The notes below the pieces were generated by a model. The model worked only from the letters and a program-made list of their open reading frames with translations, ran no database searches and was not told the DNA's origin. Of a DNA stretch of 64,000 bases, positions 14,971 to 23,915 are shown one piece after another. Both the position numbers and the translations under genes were made by a program. The stretch is taken from contig CAJOFU010000001.1 in assembly GCA_905233935.1 (NCBI GenBank), forward strand, positions 1 through 64,000, given 5' to 3'. The DNA comes from Paludibacteraceae bacterium. GTDB lineage: Bacteria; Bacteroidota; Bacteroidia; Bacteroidales; Paludibacteraceae. Numbering within the stretch: position 1 is the first letter of the stretch; each line of letters opens with the position of its first letter.

Positions 14971-15765
14971 ATGAGACTTATTATCGAAAAGAACTACGAC
15001 TTGATGTCGGAGTGGGCAGCAAACCATGTTGCCAAACGTATAAATGAATTTGCGCCGAAGGAGAGCAATCCTTTTGTGCTTGGTTTGCCGACAGGCTCAT
15101 CGCCATTAGGTATGTACCGCAAACTGATTGAACTGAACAAAGCCGGCAAGGTATCCTTCCGCAACGTGGTAACGTTCAATATGGATGAGTATGTAGGTCT
15201 GCCCGAAGAGCATCCTGAAAGCTACCACAGCTTTATGTGGAACAACTTCTTCTCGCACATCGACATCCGCAAAGAGAACGTAAATATCCTGAACGGTAAC
15301 GCAGCTGACCTCGAGGCTGAGTGCGCACGTTATGAGGCAAAGATCAAGAACTACGGTGGTATTCATCTGTTCCTCGGAGGCATTGGCCCGGACGGTCACA
15401 TCGCCTTCAACGAGCCGGGTTCGTCGCTGACATCGCGAACACGTAAGAAAGAATTGACCACTGACACCATCATCGCCAACTCGCGCTTCTTCAACAACGA
15501 TATCAACCTCGTACCGAAGACCGCTCTGACGGTAGGTGTGGGGACCGTAATGGACGCCAAAGAGGTGCTGATTCTGGTGAACGGTCACAACAAAGCCCGC
15601 GCATTGCAGCACGCAGTGGAAGGCAGCGTTTCACACATGTGGACGATCAGTGCATTGCAGATGCATCAGCACGGAATCATCGTTTGCGACGAACTCGCCT
15701 GCGGCGAACTGAAGGTCGATACCTACAAGTACTTCCTCGACATCGAGAAGAATAACCTTTTGTAG
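14971..15765 (+). CDS. nagB: Glucosamine-6-phosphate deaminase
   Basis: NagB, 264 aa, converts glucosamine-6-phosphate to fructose-6-phosphate and ammonia. Signature segments are [17 protein letters not shown] (phosphate binding), FNMDEYVGL (catalytic Asp region) and [17 protein letters not shown]. Full length. A four-unit heptamer array begins at the stop codon and fills the gap to cysS. Confidence 0.95.
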   Translation: MRLIIEKNYDLMSEWAANHVAKRINEFAPKESNPFVLGLPTGSSPLGMYRKLIELNKAGKVSFRNVVTFNMDEYVGLPEEHPESYHSFMWNNFFSHIDIRKENVNILNGNAADLEAECARYEAKIKNYGGIHLFLGGIGPDGHIAFNEPGSSLTSRTRKKELTTDTIIANSRFFNNDINLVPKTALTVGVGTVMDAKEVLILVNGHNKARALQHAVEGSVSHMWTISALQMHQHGIIVCDELACGELKVDTYKYFLDIEKNNLL

Positions 15766-15796
15766 AAGTCAGACATCAGAAATCAGAAGTCAGATT
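15765..15796. repeat. Heptamer array filling the nagB-cysS gap
   Basis: GAAGTCA, GACATCA, GAAATCA, GAAGTCA, GATT.. start on the last base of the nagB stop and reach the cysS ATG. Confidence 0.88.
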
Positions 15797-17314
15797 ATGC
15801 TATACCTATATAATACGCTCGCGCGCACGAAACAACCTTTCCGTCCCTTGCATGAGGGACATGTAGGTATGTACGTATGCGGTCCGACGGTGTATGGCGA
15901 TGCCCATCTGGGTCACGCCCGACCGGCTATCACTTTTGACATATTATTCCGCTACCTGACGGCCATCGGCTATAAGGTGCGCTACGTGCGTAACATCACC
16001 GATGTAGGTCACCTCGAGCACGATGCGGATGAGGGCGAGGACAAGATAGCCAAGAAAGCCCGTCTGGAGCAACTCGAGCCGATGGAGGTTGTGCAGTTCT
16101 TCACCAACCGCTACCATCACGATATGGAAGCACTGAACGTACTGCCACCATCGATTGAGCCGCACGCTTCGGGGCATATCATCGAGCAGATTGCCTTCGT
16201 GCAGAAGATCCTAGACAAGGGTTACGCGTATGTGAGCAACGGCAGCGTATATATGGATGTGGAGCGTTATGCACAAGACTTCCCCTACGGCAAACTCAGC
16301 GGACGCAACCTTGAGGATATAGTAACCGACACACGCGAATTGGACGGTCAAGACGAGAAACGTCACTCGTACGATTTCGCCCTGTGGAAGAAAGCTGCGC
16401 CGGAGCATATCATGCACTGGCCGGCAGAGTTCCGCTATACAGAGGACGGCGAGCAGAAAGTGCTCAAGAGCGAAGGATTCCCGGGGTGGCACATGGAGTG
16501 CTCGGCTATGGGAACGAAGTATCTGGGCGAGGAGTTTGACATCCACGGAGGTGGTATGGATTTGATGTTCCCGCACCACGAGGCAGAGATAGCACAGAGT
16601 TGCGCAGCACTTGGGCACGACACCGTGCACTATTGGCTGCACAACAACATGATCACCATTGCGGGCAAGAAGATGGGTAAGAGTTACAATAACTTCATCA
16701 CCCTCAGGCAGTTCTTTGCAGGCGATCATCCGTTGCTAACGAAGGCATTCAGCCCGATGACCATCCGGTTCTTTATTCTGATGGCACATTACCGTTCAAC
16801 GGTGGATTTCTCGTCCGAAGCACTGGAAGCGGCTGAGAAAGGTTTCCAAAGGATGGCGGAAGCGTACGCACGTTTGCAGAAGATCAGCGCTGCGGCTACG
16901 TCAACGGATGAGGTGCATAGCCTTGTAGCCGAGCTAAGGCAACATTGCGCTGAGGCGATGGATGACGACCTGAATACTCCGATTGTTATATCCAACCTGT
17001 TTGACTCGACAAAGGCGATTAACAGCGTTGCTGACGGGAAAGCCACGATTAGCGAGGCGGATTTGAAAGAACTCCGTGAAGTTTGGCAACAGTTCGCTAT
17101 TGACATCCTCGGTCTGCAACTTGCCGGCACTCAGCAGTCAGCAGTCGGTGGTCAACAAGAAGCCTACAACAAGGCTATTGACCTGCTACTGAACATCCGT
17201 TTGGATGCCAAGCGCAACAAAGACTGGCCGACATCCGACCGCATCCGCAACTCGCTGACCGAACTCGGATTCAAGATCAAGGACACCAAGGAAGGCTTTG
17301 AGTGGTCGCTGTGA
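15797..17314 (+). CDS. cysS: Cysteine--tRNA ligase
   Basis: Class I aminoacyl-tRNA synthetase, 505 aa. The HIGH-type motif is [15 protein letters not shown], the KMSKS-type motif is KKMGKSYNN, and zinc ligands fall in [15 protein letters not shown] and HHEAE. It is full length with the C-terminal helical domain. In that C-terminal part a four-unit heptamer array encodes [11 protein letters not shown], inserted where relatives have a short linker. The leader before the ATG is also made of heptamers. Confidence 0.95.
   Translation: MLYLYNTLARTKQPFRPLHEGHVGMYVCGPTVYGDAHLGHARPAITFDILFRYLTAIGYKVRYVRNITDVGHLEHDADEGEDKIAKKARLEQLEPMEVVQFFTNRYHHDMEALNVLPPSIEPHASGHIIEQIAFVQKILDKGYAYVSNGSVYMDVERYAQDFPYGKLSGRNLEDIVTDTRELDGQDEKRHSYDFALWKKAAPEHIMHWPAEFRYTEDGEQKVLKSEGFPGWHMECSAMGTKYLGEEFDIHGGGMDLMFPHHEAEIAQSCAALGHDTVHYWLHNNMITIAGKKMGKSYNNFITLRQFFAGDHPLLTKAFSPMTIRFFILMAHYRSTVDFSSEALEAAEKGFQRMAEAYARLQKISAAATSTDEVHSLVAELRQHCAEAMDDDLNTPIVISNLFDSTKAINSVADGKATISEADLKELREVWQQFAIDILGLQLAGTQQSAVGGQQEAYNKAIDLLLNIRLDAKRNKDWPTSDRIRNSLTELGFKIKDTKEGFEWSL
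17131..17158. repeat. Heptamer array inside cysS, 4 units
   Basis: TCAGCAG, TCAGCAG, TCGGTGG, TCAACAA, read in frame as QQSAVGGQQ. Confidence 0.85.
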
Positions 17315-17317
17315 TGA

Positions 17318-17341
17318 GGATTAGCGGGTTAGTGGATTAGG
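17318..17341. repeat. 8-bp tandem repeat after cysS, 3 units
   Basis: GGATTAGC, GGGTTAGT, GGATTAGG directly after the cysS stop. The same 8-mer type occurs inside rlmI at 22335-22374. Confidence 0.75.
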
Positions 17342-17359
17342 GGTTCCGATATGAACAAC

Positions 17360-17390
17360 AAAACAGCAGAGCGATGAACTCTGCTGTTTT
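17360..17390. terminator. Bidirectional hairpin terminator between cysS and tRNA-Pro
   Basis: A 12-bp perfect stem (AAAACAGCAGAG / CTCTGCTGTTTT) with a 7-nt loop. T-rich sequence follows on both strands, so it can end cysS (plus) and the tRNA (minus). Confidence 0.85.
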
Positions 17391-17392
17391 TG

Positions 17393-17466
17393 TCGGGATG
17401 ACAAGATTCGAACTTGCGACCTCCGGTCCCCCAGACCGTTGCGCTACCGGACTGCGCCACATCCCG
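17393..17466 (-). tRNA. tRNA-Pro (anticodon GGG)
   Basis: Cloverleaf of 74 nt. Acceptor CGGGATG/CATCCCG, D stem GCGC/GCGC, anticodon loop CTGGGGG giving anticodon GGG, T arm GCAAG-TTCGAAT-CTTGT, discriminator A. No CCA is encoded. The outermost anticodon-stem pair (27-43) is A-G by my alignment. Confidence 0.9.
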
Positions 17467-17523
17467 TCGCGTTCGGCAATGATTCTTTTTACAAAGGACC
17501 ATAAACTTTCGCGAAAGCGGATG

Positions 17524-17554
17524 CAAAAGTACGACAATTTTTGCAGAAAAACAA
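17524..17554 (-). promoter_or_regulatory. Promoter for tRNA-Pro
   Basis: Minus strand: TTG (17552-17554), 20 nt, TACTTTTG (17524-17531). About 55 nt of leader precedes the tRNA and contains the 12-bp palindrome CTTTCGCGAAAG (17506-17517). Confidence 0.7.
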
Positions 17555-17622
17555 TTATTTTCCCCGAAAAATGTGCATGAGTGGCATAATTCTTGCTTTT
17601 TGCAATCTGTAGAATAAAATAT

Positions 17623-18210
17623 ATGCGTCTGAAAGCTGTACATATAGCCGTTGCATGCTGCCTGATAGCAGTCAGTCCGATGTATGCCAAAGTGAGTTTG
17701 CAGACGAATACGATGCCGAACGAGCAGGAAAACGATACGCTATACCAAGCCATACTTCACGAGGTGTATTGCTATGCGCCGTTGAAGTTCAAGAATAAGC
17801 AACAAGAGCGGTTCTACTGGCGCACAGTACGCGATGTGAAGAAGACGCTACCTTACGCCAAGCGCATCAACCAAGCGATCATCGAAGCGGAAGATACATT
17901 GGCGAAGATGACTCCTAAAGAGCGGCGACGTTGGTGGAACAAGCGCGAACGCGAACTGTTTCGCGAGTACGAAAAGGATTTTCGGAACATGACGGCTTCG
18001 CAGGGGCGGATGCTGATGCTACTGCTTGACAGGGAGAGTAACCGCACGTCGTACGAACTGATCCGCACATTTAAGAGCAAGTTCGCCGCAGACTTCTGGC
18101 AGTTCATAGCCAAACTATTCAAGAACGACCTGAAAGAAGAGTACGACGCCAACGACAAAGACAGAATCACCGAGCGCATCATTACGCTCGTGGAAAATGA
18201 TCAATTATAG
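17623..18210 (+). CDS. DUF4294 family exported protein
   Basis: Uncharacterised Bacteroidota protein, 195 aa from ATG 17623. I reject the TTG at 17593 because the ATG directly begins a good signal peptide (MRLKAVHIAVACCLIAVSPMYA). The conserved core is RFYWRTVRDVKKTLPYAKRINQAI followed by a basic helical segment (TPKERRRWWNKRERELFREYEKDF), matching DUF4294. It is probably periplasmic and alpha-helical. The function is unknown. It is a single gene ending before the convergent rpsO terminator. Confidence 0.8.
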   Translation: MRLKAVHIAVACCLIAVSPMYAKVSLQTNTMPNEQENDTLYQAILHEVYCYAPLKFKNKQQERFYWRTVRDVKKTLPYAKRINQAIIEAEDTLAKMTPKERRRWWNKRERELFREYEKDFRNMTASQGRMLMLLLDRESNRTSYELIRTFKSKFAADFWQFIAKLFKNDLKEEYDANDKDRITERIITLVENDQL

Positions 18211-18237
18211 CACATCTGACTGCACAACAGTCAACAA

Positions 18238-18267
18238 AAATAGGAGTGACTCACGTCGCTCCTATTT
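18238..18267. terminator. Bidirectional terminator between the DUF4294 gene and rpsO
   Basis: Stem AAATAGGAGTGAC / GTCGCTCCTATTT, 13 positions with one G-T mismatch or wobble, 4-nt loop. A/T runs sit at both ends, between convergent genes. Confidence 0.8.
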
Positions 18268-18285
18268 CGTTTAGCAGTGTAAGGA

Positions 18286-18561
18286 TTACTTACGGATACC
18301 GAGTTCCTTGATGAGTGCACGGTACTTCTCGATGTCTTTCGCCTTCAGGTAGTCGAGCAGACGACGACGCTTACCAACGAGGTTGGTCAGTGCGCGCTCT
18401 GTGCCAAAGTCCTTGCGGTTCAGCTTCAGGTGCTCGGTGAGGTGGTTGATACGGAAAGTGAACAGTGCGATCTGACCTTCGGTCGAACCGGTGTCCTGTG
18501 CGTTCTTGCCAAACTTGGCAAAAAGCTCTGCTTTTTTCTCTGATGTCAAATACATAGACAT
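18286..18561 (-). CDS. rpsO: 30S ribosomal protein S15
   Basis: S15, 91 aa, binds 16S rRNA in the platform of the small subunit. The whole length matches: TGSTEGQIALFTFRINHLTEHLK, HxxD-like KLNRKDFGTERAL and LVGKRRRLLDYLK. It has its own promoter at 18693-18724 with a leader of about 125 nt. That is long for this genome and could hold the autoregulatory site known for S15 in other bacteria; this is inference. A terminator follows. Confidence 0.96.
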   Translation of the reverse strand: MSMYLTSEKKAELFAKFGKNAQDTGSTEGQIALFTFRINHLTEHLKLNRKDFGTERALTNLVGKRRRLLDYLKAKDIEKYRALIKELGIRK

Positions 18562-18563
18562 TT

Positions 18564-18596
18564 TTTCATTTTGTCATTTACCATTTGTTCATTTAT
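18564..18596. repeat. Degenerate 7/8-bp repeat in the rpsO leader
   Basis: Four CATTT cores spaced 8, 7 and 8 bp lie just upstream of the rpsO start. This array is weaker than the others. Confidence 0.5.
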
Positions 18597-18692
18597 GTAT
18601 GGTAAACGGCGCGGTTAAACAATCATGGCTAAAGCAGCATTGTGGAAATGACAACTTCGCCACATTTCAATGCTTTTTAATCAAAGCGGCTG

Positions 18693-18724
18693 CAAAAGTA
18701 CATAAATTTTCCGATATTTGCAAA
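18693..18724 (-). promoter_or_regulatory. Promoter for rpsO
   Basis: Minus strand: TTTG (18721-18724), 20 nt, TACTTTTG (18693-18700). Confidence 0.78.
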
Positions 18725-18777
18725 TATTTTGGCAAAAAAATGAAAAATTTACTTCGTTTTGTCCTATTTAGCTACCT

Positions 18778-20235
18778 TTACAGGGCAGCGAGTGTCGCTT
18801 TGAGCCACTTCCATGTTTTGGCTGTGGATGAAATGCTCAGCCGCTCTTTGGGTGAATGTACGTCGTACATCTGCGGTCCTACGCTGACCATATCCATGTC
18901 AGGGTACTTGGTTAAGAACAACCCGCACTCCAGTCCTGCGTGGATAGCCAGAACTTTCGGCTCGCTGCTGAACAGCTGCTTATGTGTGGCAACTATTACA
19001 TCCAGTAGCGGAGAGTTGACATTCGGTGCCCACCCCGGGTAGCCGTCACCATGTGTCACTTCGTCGCAAGCGATGGAGAGTGCGTATTCTACGTGCCGCT
19101 TGATCTGATGTTTCTGCGCTTCGATGGACGAGCGCTGCGAGGTGTTGATCTCGATATACGGGCGACCATCTGCTTCGGCTTTGCTGTGAACGGAGGCAAG
19201 GTTGGTGGAGGTTTCAACGAGGTCGGGGATGTCGGCACTCATGCGAATCATTCCGTGAGGACACGTAGTGAGGGTAGCCAGCAGACGTGAGGTGTCGCTA
19301 AAACTCATCACAGCATCGGGCAGCGCCGTTGTTTCCATCTGGCAGTGGATATCGGGGTTGGTAGCTTGATAGACAGCCTCCACTTGTGCCGCTTTCTCGT
19401 TGAAGAGGATACGCAGACGCTCACGATCCTCAAACGGTACGCACACGATAGCTTCCGCCTCGCGGGCGATAGCATTGCGCAGGTTACCGCCGTGGATGGT
19501 TGCGAGGAACATATCCGTCGAGTCGAATATCTCTGCGAGGAAGTACGCCAGCACCTTGTTGGCATTCGCTCTGCCTTTGTTGATATCCTCACCTGAATGC
19601 CCACCGGGCAGTCCGTCCACACGCAGACGCAGTCCGAGCCATTTGCCCTCGGGAAGTGGCTGTGGGGTGTAATGCATCCTGCCGAGACTGTCTATACCTC
19701 CGGCGCAACCTATACAGATATGTCCGTCATCCTCGTTGTCGAGGTTGATGAGTCGGCGACCGCGTAGAATGCCGTCTTGCAGTCGGTCAGCGCCTGTCAG
19801 ACCGGTCTCTTCGTCCACGGTGAACAATGCTTCAAGAGCGGGATGTTTGACATCGGAGCAGGTGAATGCTGCCAGAGCCATGGCAATACCGATGCCGTCG
19901 TCTGCGCCGAGGGTTGTTCCTTTGGCGTGCAGCCAGTCGCCTTCGACAACAGTCTGGATGGGATCGTTCATGAAGTCAATGGTGCAGTCGGCATCTTTCT
20001 CGCACACCATATCCTGGTGCGCTTGCAGGATGACAGCAGGATGGTCTTCGTAACCCGGGGTAGCAGGTACACGCATGACGACGTTCATAGCGTCATCAAC
20101 GATGCACTCTATCTGATGCTCGGCTGCAAAGTCCTGCAACCAACGGCTGATCTTTTGCTCGTGCTTTGACGGACGAGGAATCTGATTGATTTGGGCGAAG
20201 ATGTCAAATACTTCGCGGGGTTCTATGTTGTTCAT
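18778..20235 (-). CDS. pepD: Aminoacyl-histidine dipeptidase (PepD, M20 family)
   Basis: M20C cytosolic metallodipeptidase, 485 aa, hydrolysing Xaa-His and other dipeptides. Metal-site motifs are ILQAHQDMVCEKD, GTTLGADDGIGIAMA, TVDEETGLTGA (catalytic Glu-Glu), INLDNEDDGHICIGCAGG and a late VGPQMYDVHSPKERLSI. Full length. It lies 42 bp downstream of the C69 peptidase gene, with an N4-type palindrome in the gap, so the two peptidases are probably co-transcribed. Confidence 0.94.
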   Translation of the reverse strand: MNNIEPREVFDIFAQINQIPRPSKHEQKISRWLQDFAAEHQIECIVDDAMNVVMRVPATPGYEDHPAVILQAHQDMVCEKDADCTIDFMNDPIQTVVEGDWLHAKGTTLGADDGIGIAMALAAFTCSDVKHPALEALFTVDEETGLTGADRLQDGILRGRRLINLDNEDDGHICIGCAGGIDSLGRMHYTPQPLPEGKWLGLRLRVDGLPGGHSGEDINKGRANANKVLAYFLAEIFDSTDMFLATIHGGNLRNAIAREAEAIVCVPFEDRERLRILFNEKAAQVEAVYQATNPDIHCQMETTALPDAVMSFSDTSRLLATLTTCPHGMIRMSADIPDLVETSTNLASVHSKAEADGRPYIEINTSQRSSIEAQKHQIKRHVEYALSIACDEVTHGDGYPGWAPNVNSPLLDVIVATHKQLFSSEPKVLAIHAGLECGLFLTKYPDMDMVSVGPQMYDVHSPKERLSISSTAKTWKWLKATLAAL

Positions 20236-20251
20236 TATGCAATTGGATTTT

Positions 20252-20271
20252 ATCAGCCAATCATGGCTGAT
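20252..20271. repeat. N4-centred palindrome (family member 2)
   Basis: ATCAGCCA-ATCA-TGGCTGAT, perfect arms, in the gap between the C69 peptidase stop and the pepD start. Confidence 0.85.
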
Positions 20272-20277
20272 GCATTA

Positions 20278-21942
20278 TTATTCATGCAGTGTTTCGGGTG
20301 CGATGGTGCGCAGGAACGGTTCGGGGAAAGGAGGACGATTTGGCATCGTAGGCTGACCGTAGGGGTTGCGCACGAACTGTCCGTTCTCGAACTTACGTTC
20401 CTGACCGTCGATGTACTTGGTGATGAGGTAGATGTACAGATCTTTCCAATCTTTGACCACCTCTTCGCCTTGCTTGCAGGAGTAAGCTGTCAGCAGTTTG
20501 CGTGCATCTTCGGCAGAGAGCAATGCAATCTCACGGTCAAGACCTTCAACTTGTGTGTTGAAGCGTTCTTCCCACATCGCCTGACGCTCACGGATCTCAG
20601 GCAGGATGCGTTCGTACTTTTCGTAGGCTTTGTTTGCCACGAGGTTGAATGCCCACCATGCAGAAGTTGGAGAATAGGTATAAAGATCGCCATTGCCTTG
20701 CTTCATGCAGTCGGGCACCTCAGTGATACAACTGAATATAGGTACATATACGTTGGTGGCTGCATCATCTACGCCAAACCAGAAGATTCCTGCGGGTTTG
20801 CCGCTGCGCATCTGCGAAACAAACGACCACGCGGTTTGCTGGGTAGCGGTAGGACGCTGATACCAATATTTGACGCTGTCGAGTTCGAATGCCAAACCAC
20901 CGTAACGCAGTTTACTATGCCATGCACCGGCAGCAGCACCTTGGGTTATATCCAGCGGTGTGCCTTCGTACTGATCGCGCATGCAATCCTTGATCTCCTG
21001 TGCGCTTACTTTGTGGTTGGGACGGATATAGAGCGGCATCGGTTCGCCGGCATCTTTGCCATCGGTAGCGAGAAAGGTCTGACCGGTTACGAACGGAAGG
21101 TATTTATCCATATCGTTGTCAAAGTGGCGGAAGAAACTCCACACACGTGCTTCGCAGGCGAGCAGACCGGAGAAATCGTAGGGGTTGAATGCCTTCTGGA
21201 ATGAGAACTCGGAATCCTTGCCTTCGAACAGTCCTTTGCGTCGGGCAAACTCGATGATGTCTGCCGAGTAGAGCACATCGCCCATATCCACGATGCCTGT
21301 CTTCTTGGCTTTCTTGGCTGCAGCTTTGGTTGGAGCGGGTATTCCTTGTGTGCGAGCTTGGTTGGCATGTGCCGCAATGCAGTCGTCCGGGATGCGTGTG
21401 GCAACCCACACTGCACCTTTCTCGCCGGCTCCCCGACCGATGATATCCATGATCCATATCTCGTTCGGATCACCAAACGACAGGCTTTCGCCCTCGCTGG
21501 CGTAACCGTACTCTTTGACGAGAGAAGTCACACACTCTATAGCCTCACGGGCTGTAGAGCAACGCTCCAGAGCAATGTATATCAGGCTGCCGTAGTCGAT
21601 ACCTACGGTATCCCATAACTCTTCGCGTCCGCCCCACGTTGTTTCGCCGACAGTGAGCTGGTGTTCGTTGGTGTTACCGACAACAGAATATGTGTGCGCT
21701 ACTTGCGGGATGGAACAGAGCGGCTTGCCGGTGTCCCACTCTACTACCTCACGCACCGAGCCAGCCGGATGATCGGCTGCGGGAGCGAAATGCAGATAAC
21801 CATAGAAAGAATACGCGTCGGCTGCATACGAAATAATCGTGCTGCCGTCAACAGTTGCATCTTTGCCTGCAAGGAAATTGGTGCAGGCTAAAACTGCTGT
21901 CCAAGCGGCGAGAAGTACGCCAAGAGAAAAAACTTTTTTCAT
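20278..21942 (-). CDS. Secreted C69-family dipeptidase
   Basis: C69 (PepD/U34-type) Ntn-hydrolase dipeptidase, 554 aa from ATG 21942. The track extends to 22167, but that part crosses the promoter and has no family similarity. The signal peptide MKKVFSLGVLLAAWTAVLA is followed by Cys in ACTNFLAGKDATVDGSTIISY. That Cys is the expected N-terminal nucleophile after cleavage, although a lipobox reading (VLAC) is also possible. Other features are TWGGREELWDTVGIDYGSLIYIALERC and EGESLSFGDPNEIWIMDI. It likely degrades dipeptides in the periplasm. pepD lies downstream. Confidence 0.9.
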   Translation of the reverse strand: MKKVFSLGVLLAAWTAVLACTNFLAGKDATVDGSTIISYAADAYSFYGYLHFAPAADHPAGSVREVVEWDTGKPLCSIPQVAHTYSVVGNTNEHQLTVGETTWGGREELWDTVGIDYGSLIYIALERCSTAREAIECVTSLVKEYGYASEGESLSFGDPNEIWIMDIIGRGAGEKGAVWVATRIPDDCIAAHANQARTQGIPAPTKAAAKKAKKTGIVDMGDVLYSADIIEFARRKGLFEGKDSEFSFQKAFNPYDFSGLLACEARVWSFFRHFDNDMDKYLPFVTGQTFLATDGKDAGEPMPLYIRPNHKVSAQEIKDCMRDQYEGTPLDITQGAAAGAWHSKLRYGGLAFELDSVKYWYQRPTATQQTAWSFVSQMRSGKPAGIFWFGVDDAATNVYVPIFSCITEVPDCMKQGNGDLYTYSPTSAWWAFNLVANKAYEKYERILPEIRERQAMWEERFNTQVEGLDREIALLSAEDARKLLTAYSCKQGEEVVKDWKDLYIYLITKYIDGQERKFENGQFVRNPYGQPTMPNRPPFPEPFLRTIAPETLHE

Positions 21943-22017
21943 TATGTATGCAATAAATGATAATAATCGATGACCAGCATTGCCGATTGAAAGAACACTC
22001 AATTGACAATTTGCGTG

Positions 22018-22049
22018 CAAAGATACGATTTTTTTTGCAAATATGCAAA
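22018..22049 (-). promoter_or_regulatory. Promoter for the C69 peptidase-pepD unit
   Basis: Minus strand: TTTG (22046-22049), 20 nt, TATCTTTG (22018-22025). Its -33 box is 4 nt from that of the divergent rlmI promoter. Confidence 0.82.
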
Positions 22050-22053
22050 TTTT

Positions 22054-22085
22054 TTTGCAATATTCAATAATTTTTAGTAACTTTG
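22054..22085 (+). promoter_or_regulatory. Promoter for rlmI
   Basis: TTTG (22054-22057), 20 nt, TAACTTTG (22078-22085), about 28 nt before the rlmI ATG. Confidence 0.82.
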
Positions 22086-22113
22086 CCCGAAATATCACAA
22101 AACAACAAGCGGC

Positions 22114-23367
22114 ATGACAACCATAATTCTCAAACCTCATAAAGAGGAATCCGTCTTGCGATTTCATCCATGGGTTTTCTCGGGAGCGATAGCCCGTATT
22201 GTATTAGATGCCACTCATCGAGCCGCAGCGCCGGAGGAAGGCGAGTTGGTGTGCGTACAAAGCGCAGACGAGAAAGTGCTCGGTGCAGGTCATTGGCAAG
22301 TGGGATCTATCGCTGTGCGGTTGTTGGCATTTGGGGATGAACGGATTAGCGGGACAGAGGATGAGTGGATTAGGGGCTTGCTGCTCAAGCGCATAGCCGC
22401 AGCATACCGGATGCGTCAACGGCTCGGACTGCTTCGCGAGGATAACAACACATACAGGCTGATACACGGCGAGGGAGATATGCTGCCCGGATTAGTGGTG
22501 GACGTGTACGGTGATACCGCCGTAGTGCAGGCACACTCGGTGGGAATGCATCAATGCCGGAAAGCAATAGCCGAGGCGATTGTGAAAGAGGTGAAGGAAG
22601 TAGATGCGGTGTACTATAAGTCGGATGACACTCTACCGTTCAAGGCACAGATAGAAGGGGAGAAGACGGGGTACTTGATTGAGAAATCAGAAGTCAGAAA
22701 TCAGAAATCAGACAATATAGAATACTGGGCGAAGGAGAACGGAATTGATGTGCGCATTGACTGGCTGCGGGGACAAAAGACGGGATTCTTTATCGACCAG
22801 CGTGAGAACAGAGCATTAGTGGAGCGTTATGCGGCAGGGAAAGATGTGTTGAATATGTTCTGCTATACGGGAGGATTCTCGCTGTACGCGCTACGCGGCA
22901 GAGCGAAGAGTGTACATTCGGTGGATGTGAGCCAGAAAGCGATAGATCTGGTGAATGCGAATGTAGAGAGGAATTTTCCTCATTGCCCAAACCACAAAGC
23001 CGTGACGGCTGATGCATTTGACTACTTGAGCGAGCAACGGGCACAGGGGCACCAGTATGACCTGATCATATTAGATCCACCTGCGTTTGCCAAGCACCGT
23101 GACGCGGTTAAGAATGCATTGCGCGGATACCAACGGATCAACGCCAAAGCGATAGAAATGATCCGTCCGGGAGGAATACTGTTCACGTTCAGTTGTTCGC
23201 AAGCAGTAGATAAAGAGGCGTTCAGGCTGGCAGTATTCAGTGCTGCGGCACAGACAGGCAGAAAAGTGCGGATATTGCACCAACTGCATCAGCCACAGGA
23301 TCATCCGATCAATATCTATCACCCCGAAGGAGAATATTTAAAAGGACTTGTATTGTACGTAGAATGA
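22114..23367 (+). CDS. rlmI: 23S rRNA (cytosine-5-)-methyltransferase, RlmI type
   Basis: Class I SAM-dependent methyltransferase, 417 aa. The N-terminus is PUA-like (KPHKEESVLRFHPWVFSGAI). The central region has QKTGFFIDQRENR and NMFCYTGGFSLYAL (SAM motif I), then DLIILDPPAFAKH and FSCSQ with the catalytic Cys region. Two in-frame repeat arrays lie in it: an 8-mer array (FGDERISGTEDEWIRG) and a heptamer array (EKSEVRNQKSDN) just before the catalytic domain. The stop overlaps the next ATG by 4 bp. Confidence 0.9.
   Translation: MTTIILKPHKEESVLRFHPWVFSGAIARIVLDATHRAAAPEEGELVCVQSADEKVLGAGHWQVGSIAVRLLAFGDERISGTEDEWIRGLLLKRIAAAYRMRQRLGLLREDNNTYRLIHGEGDMLPGLVVDVYGDTAVVQAHSVGMHQCRKAIAEAIVKEVKEVDAVYYKSDDTLPFKAQIEGEKTGYLIEKSEVRNQKSDNIEYWAKENGIDVRIDWLRGQKTGFFIDQRENRALVERYAAGKDVLNMFCYTGGFSLYALRGRAKSVHSVDVSQKAIDLVNANVERNFPHCPNHKAVTADAFDYLSEQRAQGHQYDLIILDPPAFAKHRDAVKNALRGYQRINAKAIEMIRPGGILFTFSCSQAVDKEAFRLAVFSAAAQTGRKVRILHQLHQPQDHPINIYHPEGEYLKGLVLYVE
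22335..22374. repeat. 8-bp tandem repeat inside rlmI, 5 units
   Basis: GGATGAAC, GGATTAGC, GGGACAGA, GGATGAGT, GGATTAGG, in frame. Confidence 0.75.
22683..22717. repeat. Heptamer array inside rlmI, 4-5 units
   Basis: GAAATCA, GAAGTCA, GAAATCA, GAAATCA, GACAATA. It has the same units as the arrays at 15765 and 56318, but here it is translated (KSEVRNQKSDN). Confidence 0.88.
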
Positions 23368-23834
23368 AACGATTCATTAGCATTATTATCGGAGTGCTGT
23401 GTGCAGTGTGGATGCAAGCTGCCCTGCCGAGTGTGGCACTCAAGGATGTGGACGGCAAAACCGTCAAAACGGAGAGCTTGGCAGAACAAGGCAAGCCGGT
23501 GATTATTGCATTCTTTGCAACATGGTGCAAGCCGTGTATGCGCGAGTTGGAAGCCATCAACGAGTTGTATGCTGACTGGCAGGAACAGACCGGCGTGGAG
23601 ATGTATATTGTATCCATCGACCAAGGGCAGGATGTGAAGAAAGTCAAACCGCTGGTTGACGGTTACGGTTGGGATTACCATGTGCTGCTTGACCCGAACA
23701 GCGAGCTGAAGCGGGCGATGAACGTGCAGAATGTGCCTCATCTGTTTGTGATTGACAGCAAGGGACAGACGGTATATAACCATACGGGATATACCGATGG
23801 CAGTGAGAAGGAAATCAAGCAGTTCTTGAAATAG
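23364..23834 (+). CDS. TlpA-like thioredoxin-fold protein
   Basis: Exported thiol-disulfide protein, 156 aa. A signal peptide (MKRFISIIIGVLCAVWMQA) is followed by an AhpC/TSA-Redoxin fold with the active site WCKPC (ATWCKPCMRELEAI) and the cis-Pro segment NVPHLFVID. It is predicted to act in the periplasm. It overlaps rlmI by ATGA and is followed by the Omp28/DUF6029 cluster, whose Omp28-like members also carry CxxC motifs. It may keep these reduced or oxidised, which is inference from context. Confidence 0.9.
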   Translation: MKRFISIIIGVLCAVWMQAALPSVALKDVDGKTVKTESLAEQGKPVIIAFFATWCKPCMRELEAINELYADWQEQTGVEMYIVSIDQGQDVKKVKPLVDGYGWDYHVLLDPNSELKRAMNVQNVPHLFVIDSKGQTVYNHTGYTDGSEKEIKQFLK

Positions 23835-23842
23835 TTCTTATC

Positions 23843-23873
23843 TCGGCAAAGCCTCGAACGATCGGCTAAAGCC
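23843..23873. repeat. Direct repeat of a small hairpin
   Basis: TCGGCAAAGCC and TCGGCTAAAGCC start 19 bp apart. Each can form a short GGC/GCC hairpin. They lie between the TlpA-like and barrel genes. Confidence 0.5.
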
Positions 23874-23880
23874 GTATGGA

Positions 23881-23915
23881 GTGTTGAGAGTTTAGTGTTT
23901 AGAATTGAGAGATTA
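23881..23915. repeat. Heptamer array at the start of the barrel gene, 5 units
   Basis: GTGTTGA, GAGTTTA, GTGTTTA, GAATTGA, GAGATTA. The third unit contains the only usable start codon (GTG 23895) of the next gene. Confidence 0.85.

Larger units (their letters stand above)
17315..17622. other. Intergenic region around tRNA-Pro
   Basis: This 308-bp gap is accounted for by an 8-mer repeat, a bidirectional terminator, tRNA-Pro and its promoter. No further gene is visible. Confidence 0.7.

Noticed and set aside
20191-21204. 337-aa plus-strand ORF
   Set aside because: Antisense shadow of the pepD 5' end and the C69 peptidase, which have clear family motifs on the other strand.
21943-22167. N-terminal extension of the C69 peptidase in the ORF track
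   Set aside because: It runs through both divergent promoters, and the family begins at the signal peptide starting at 21942.
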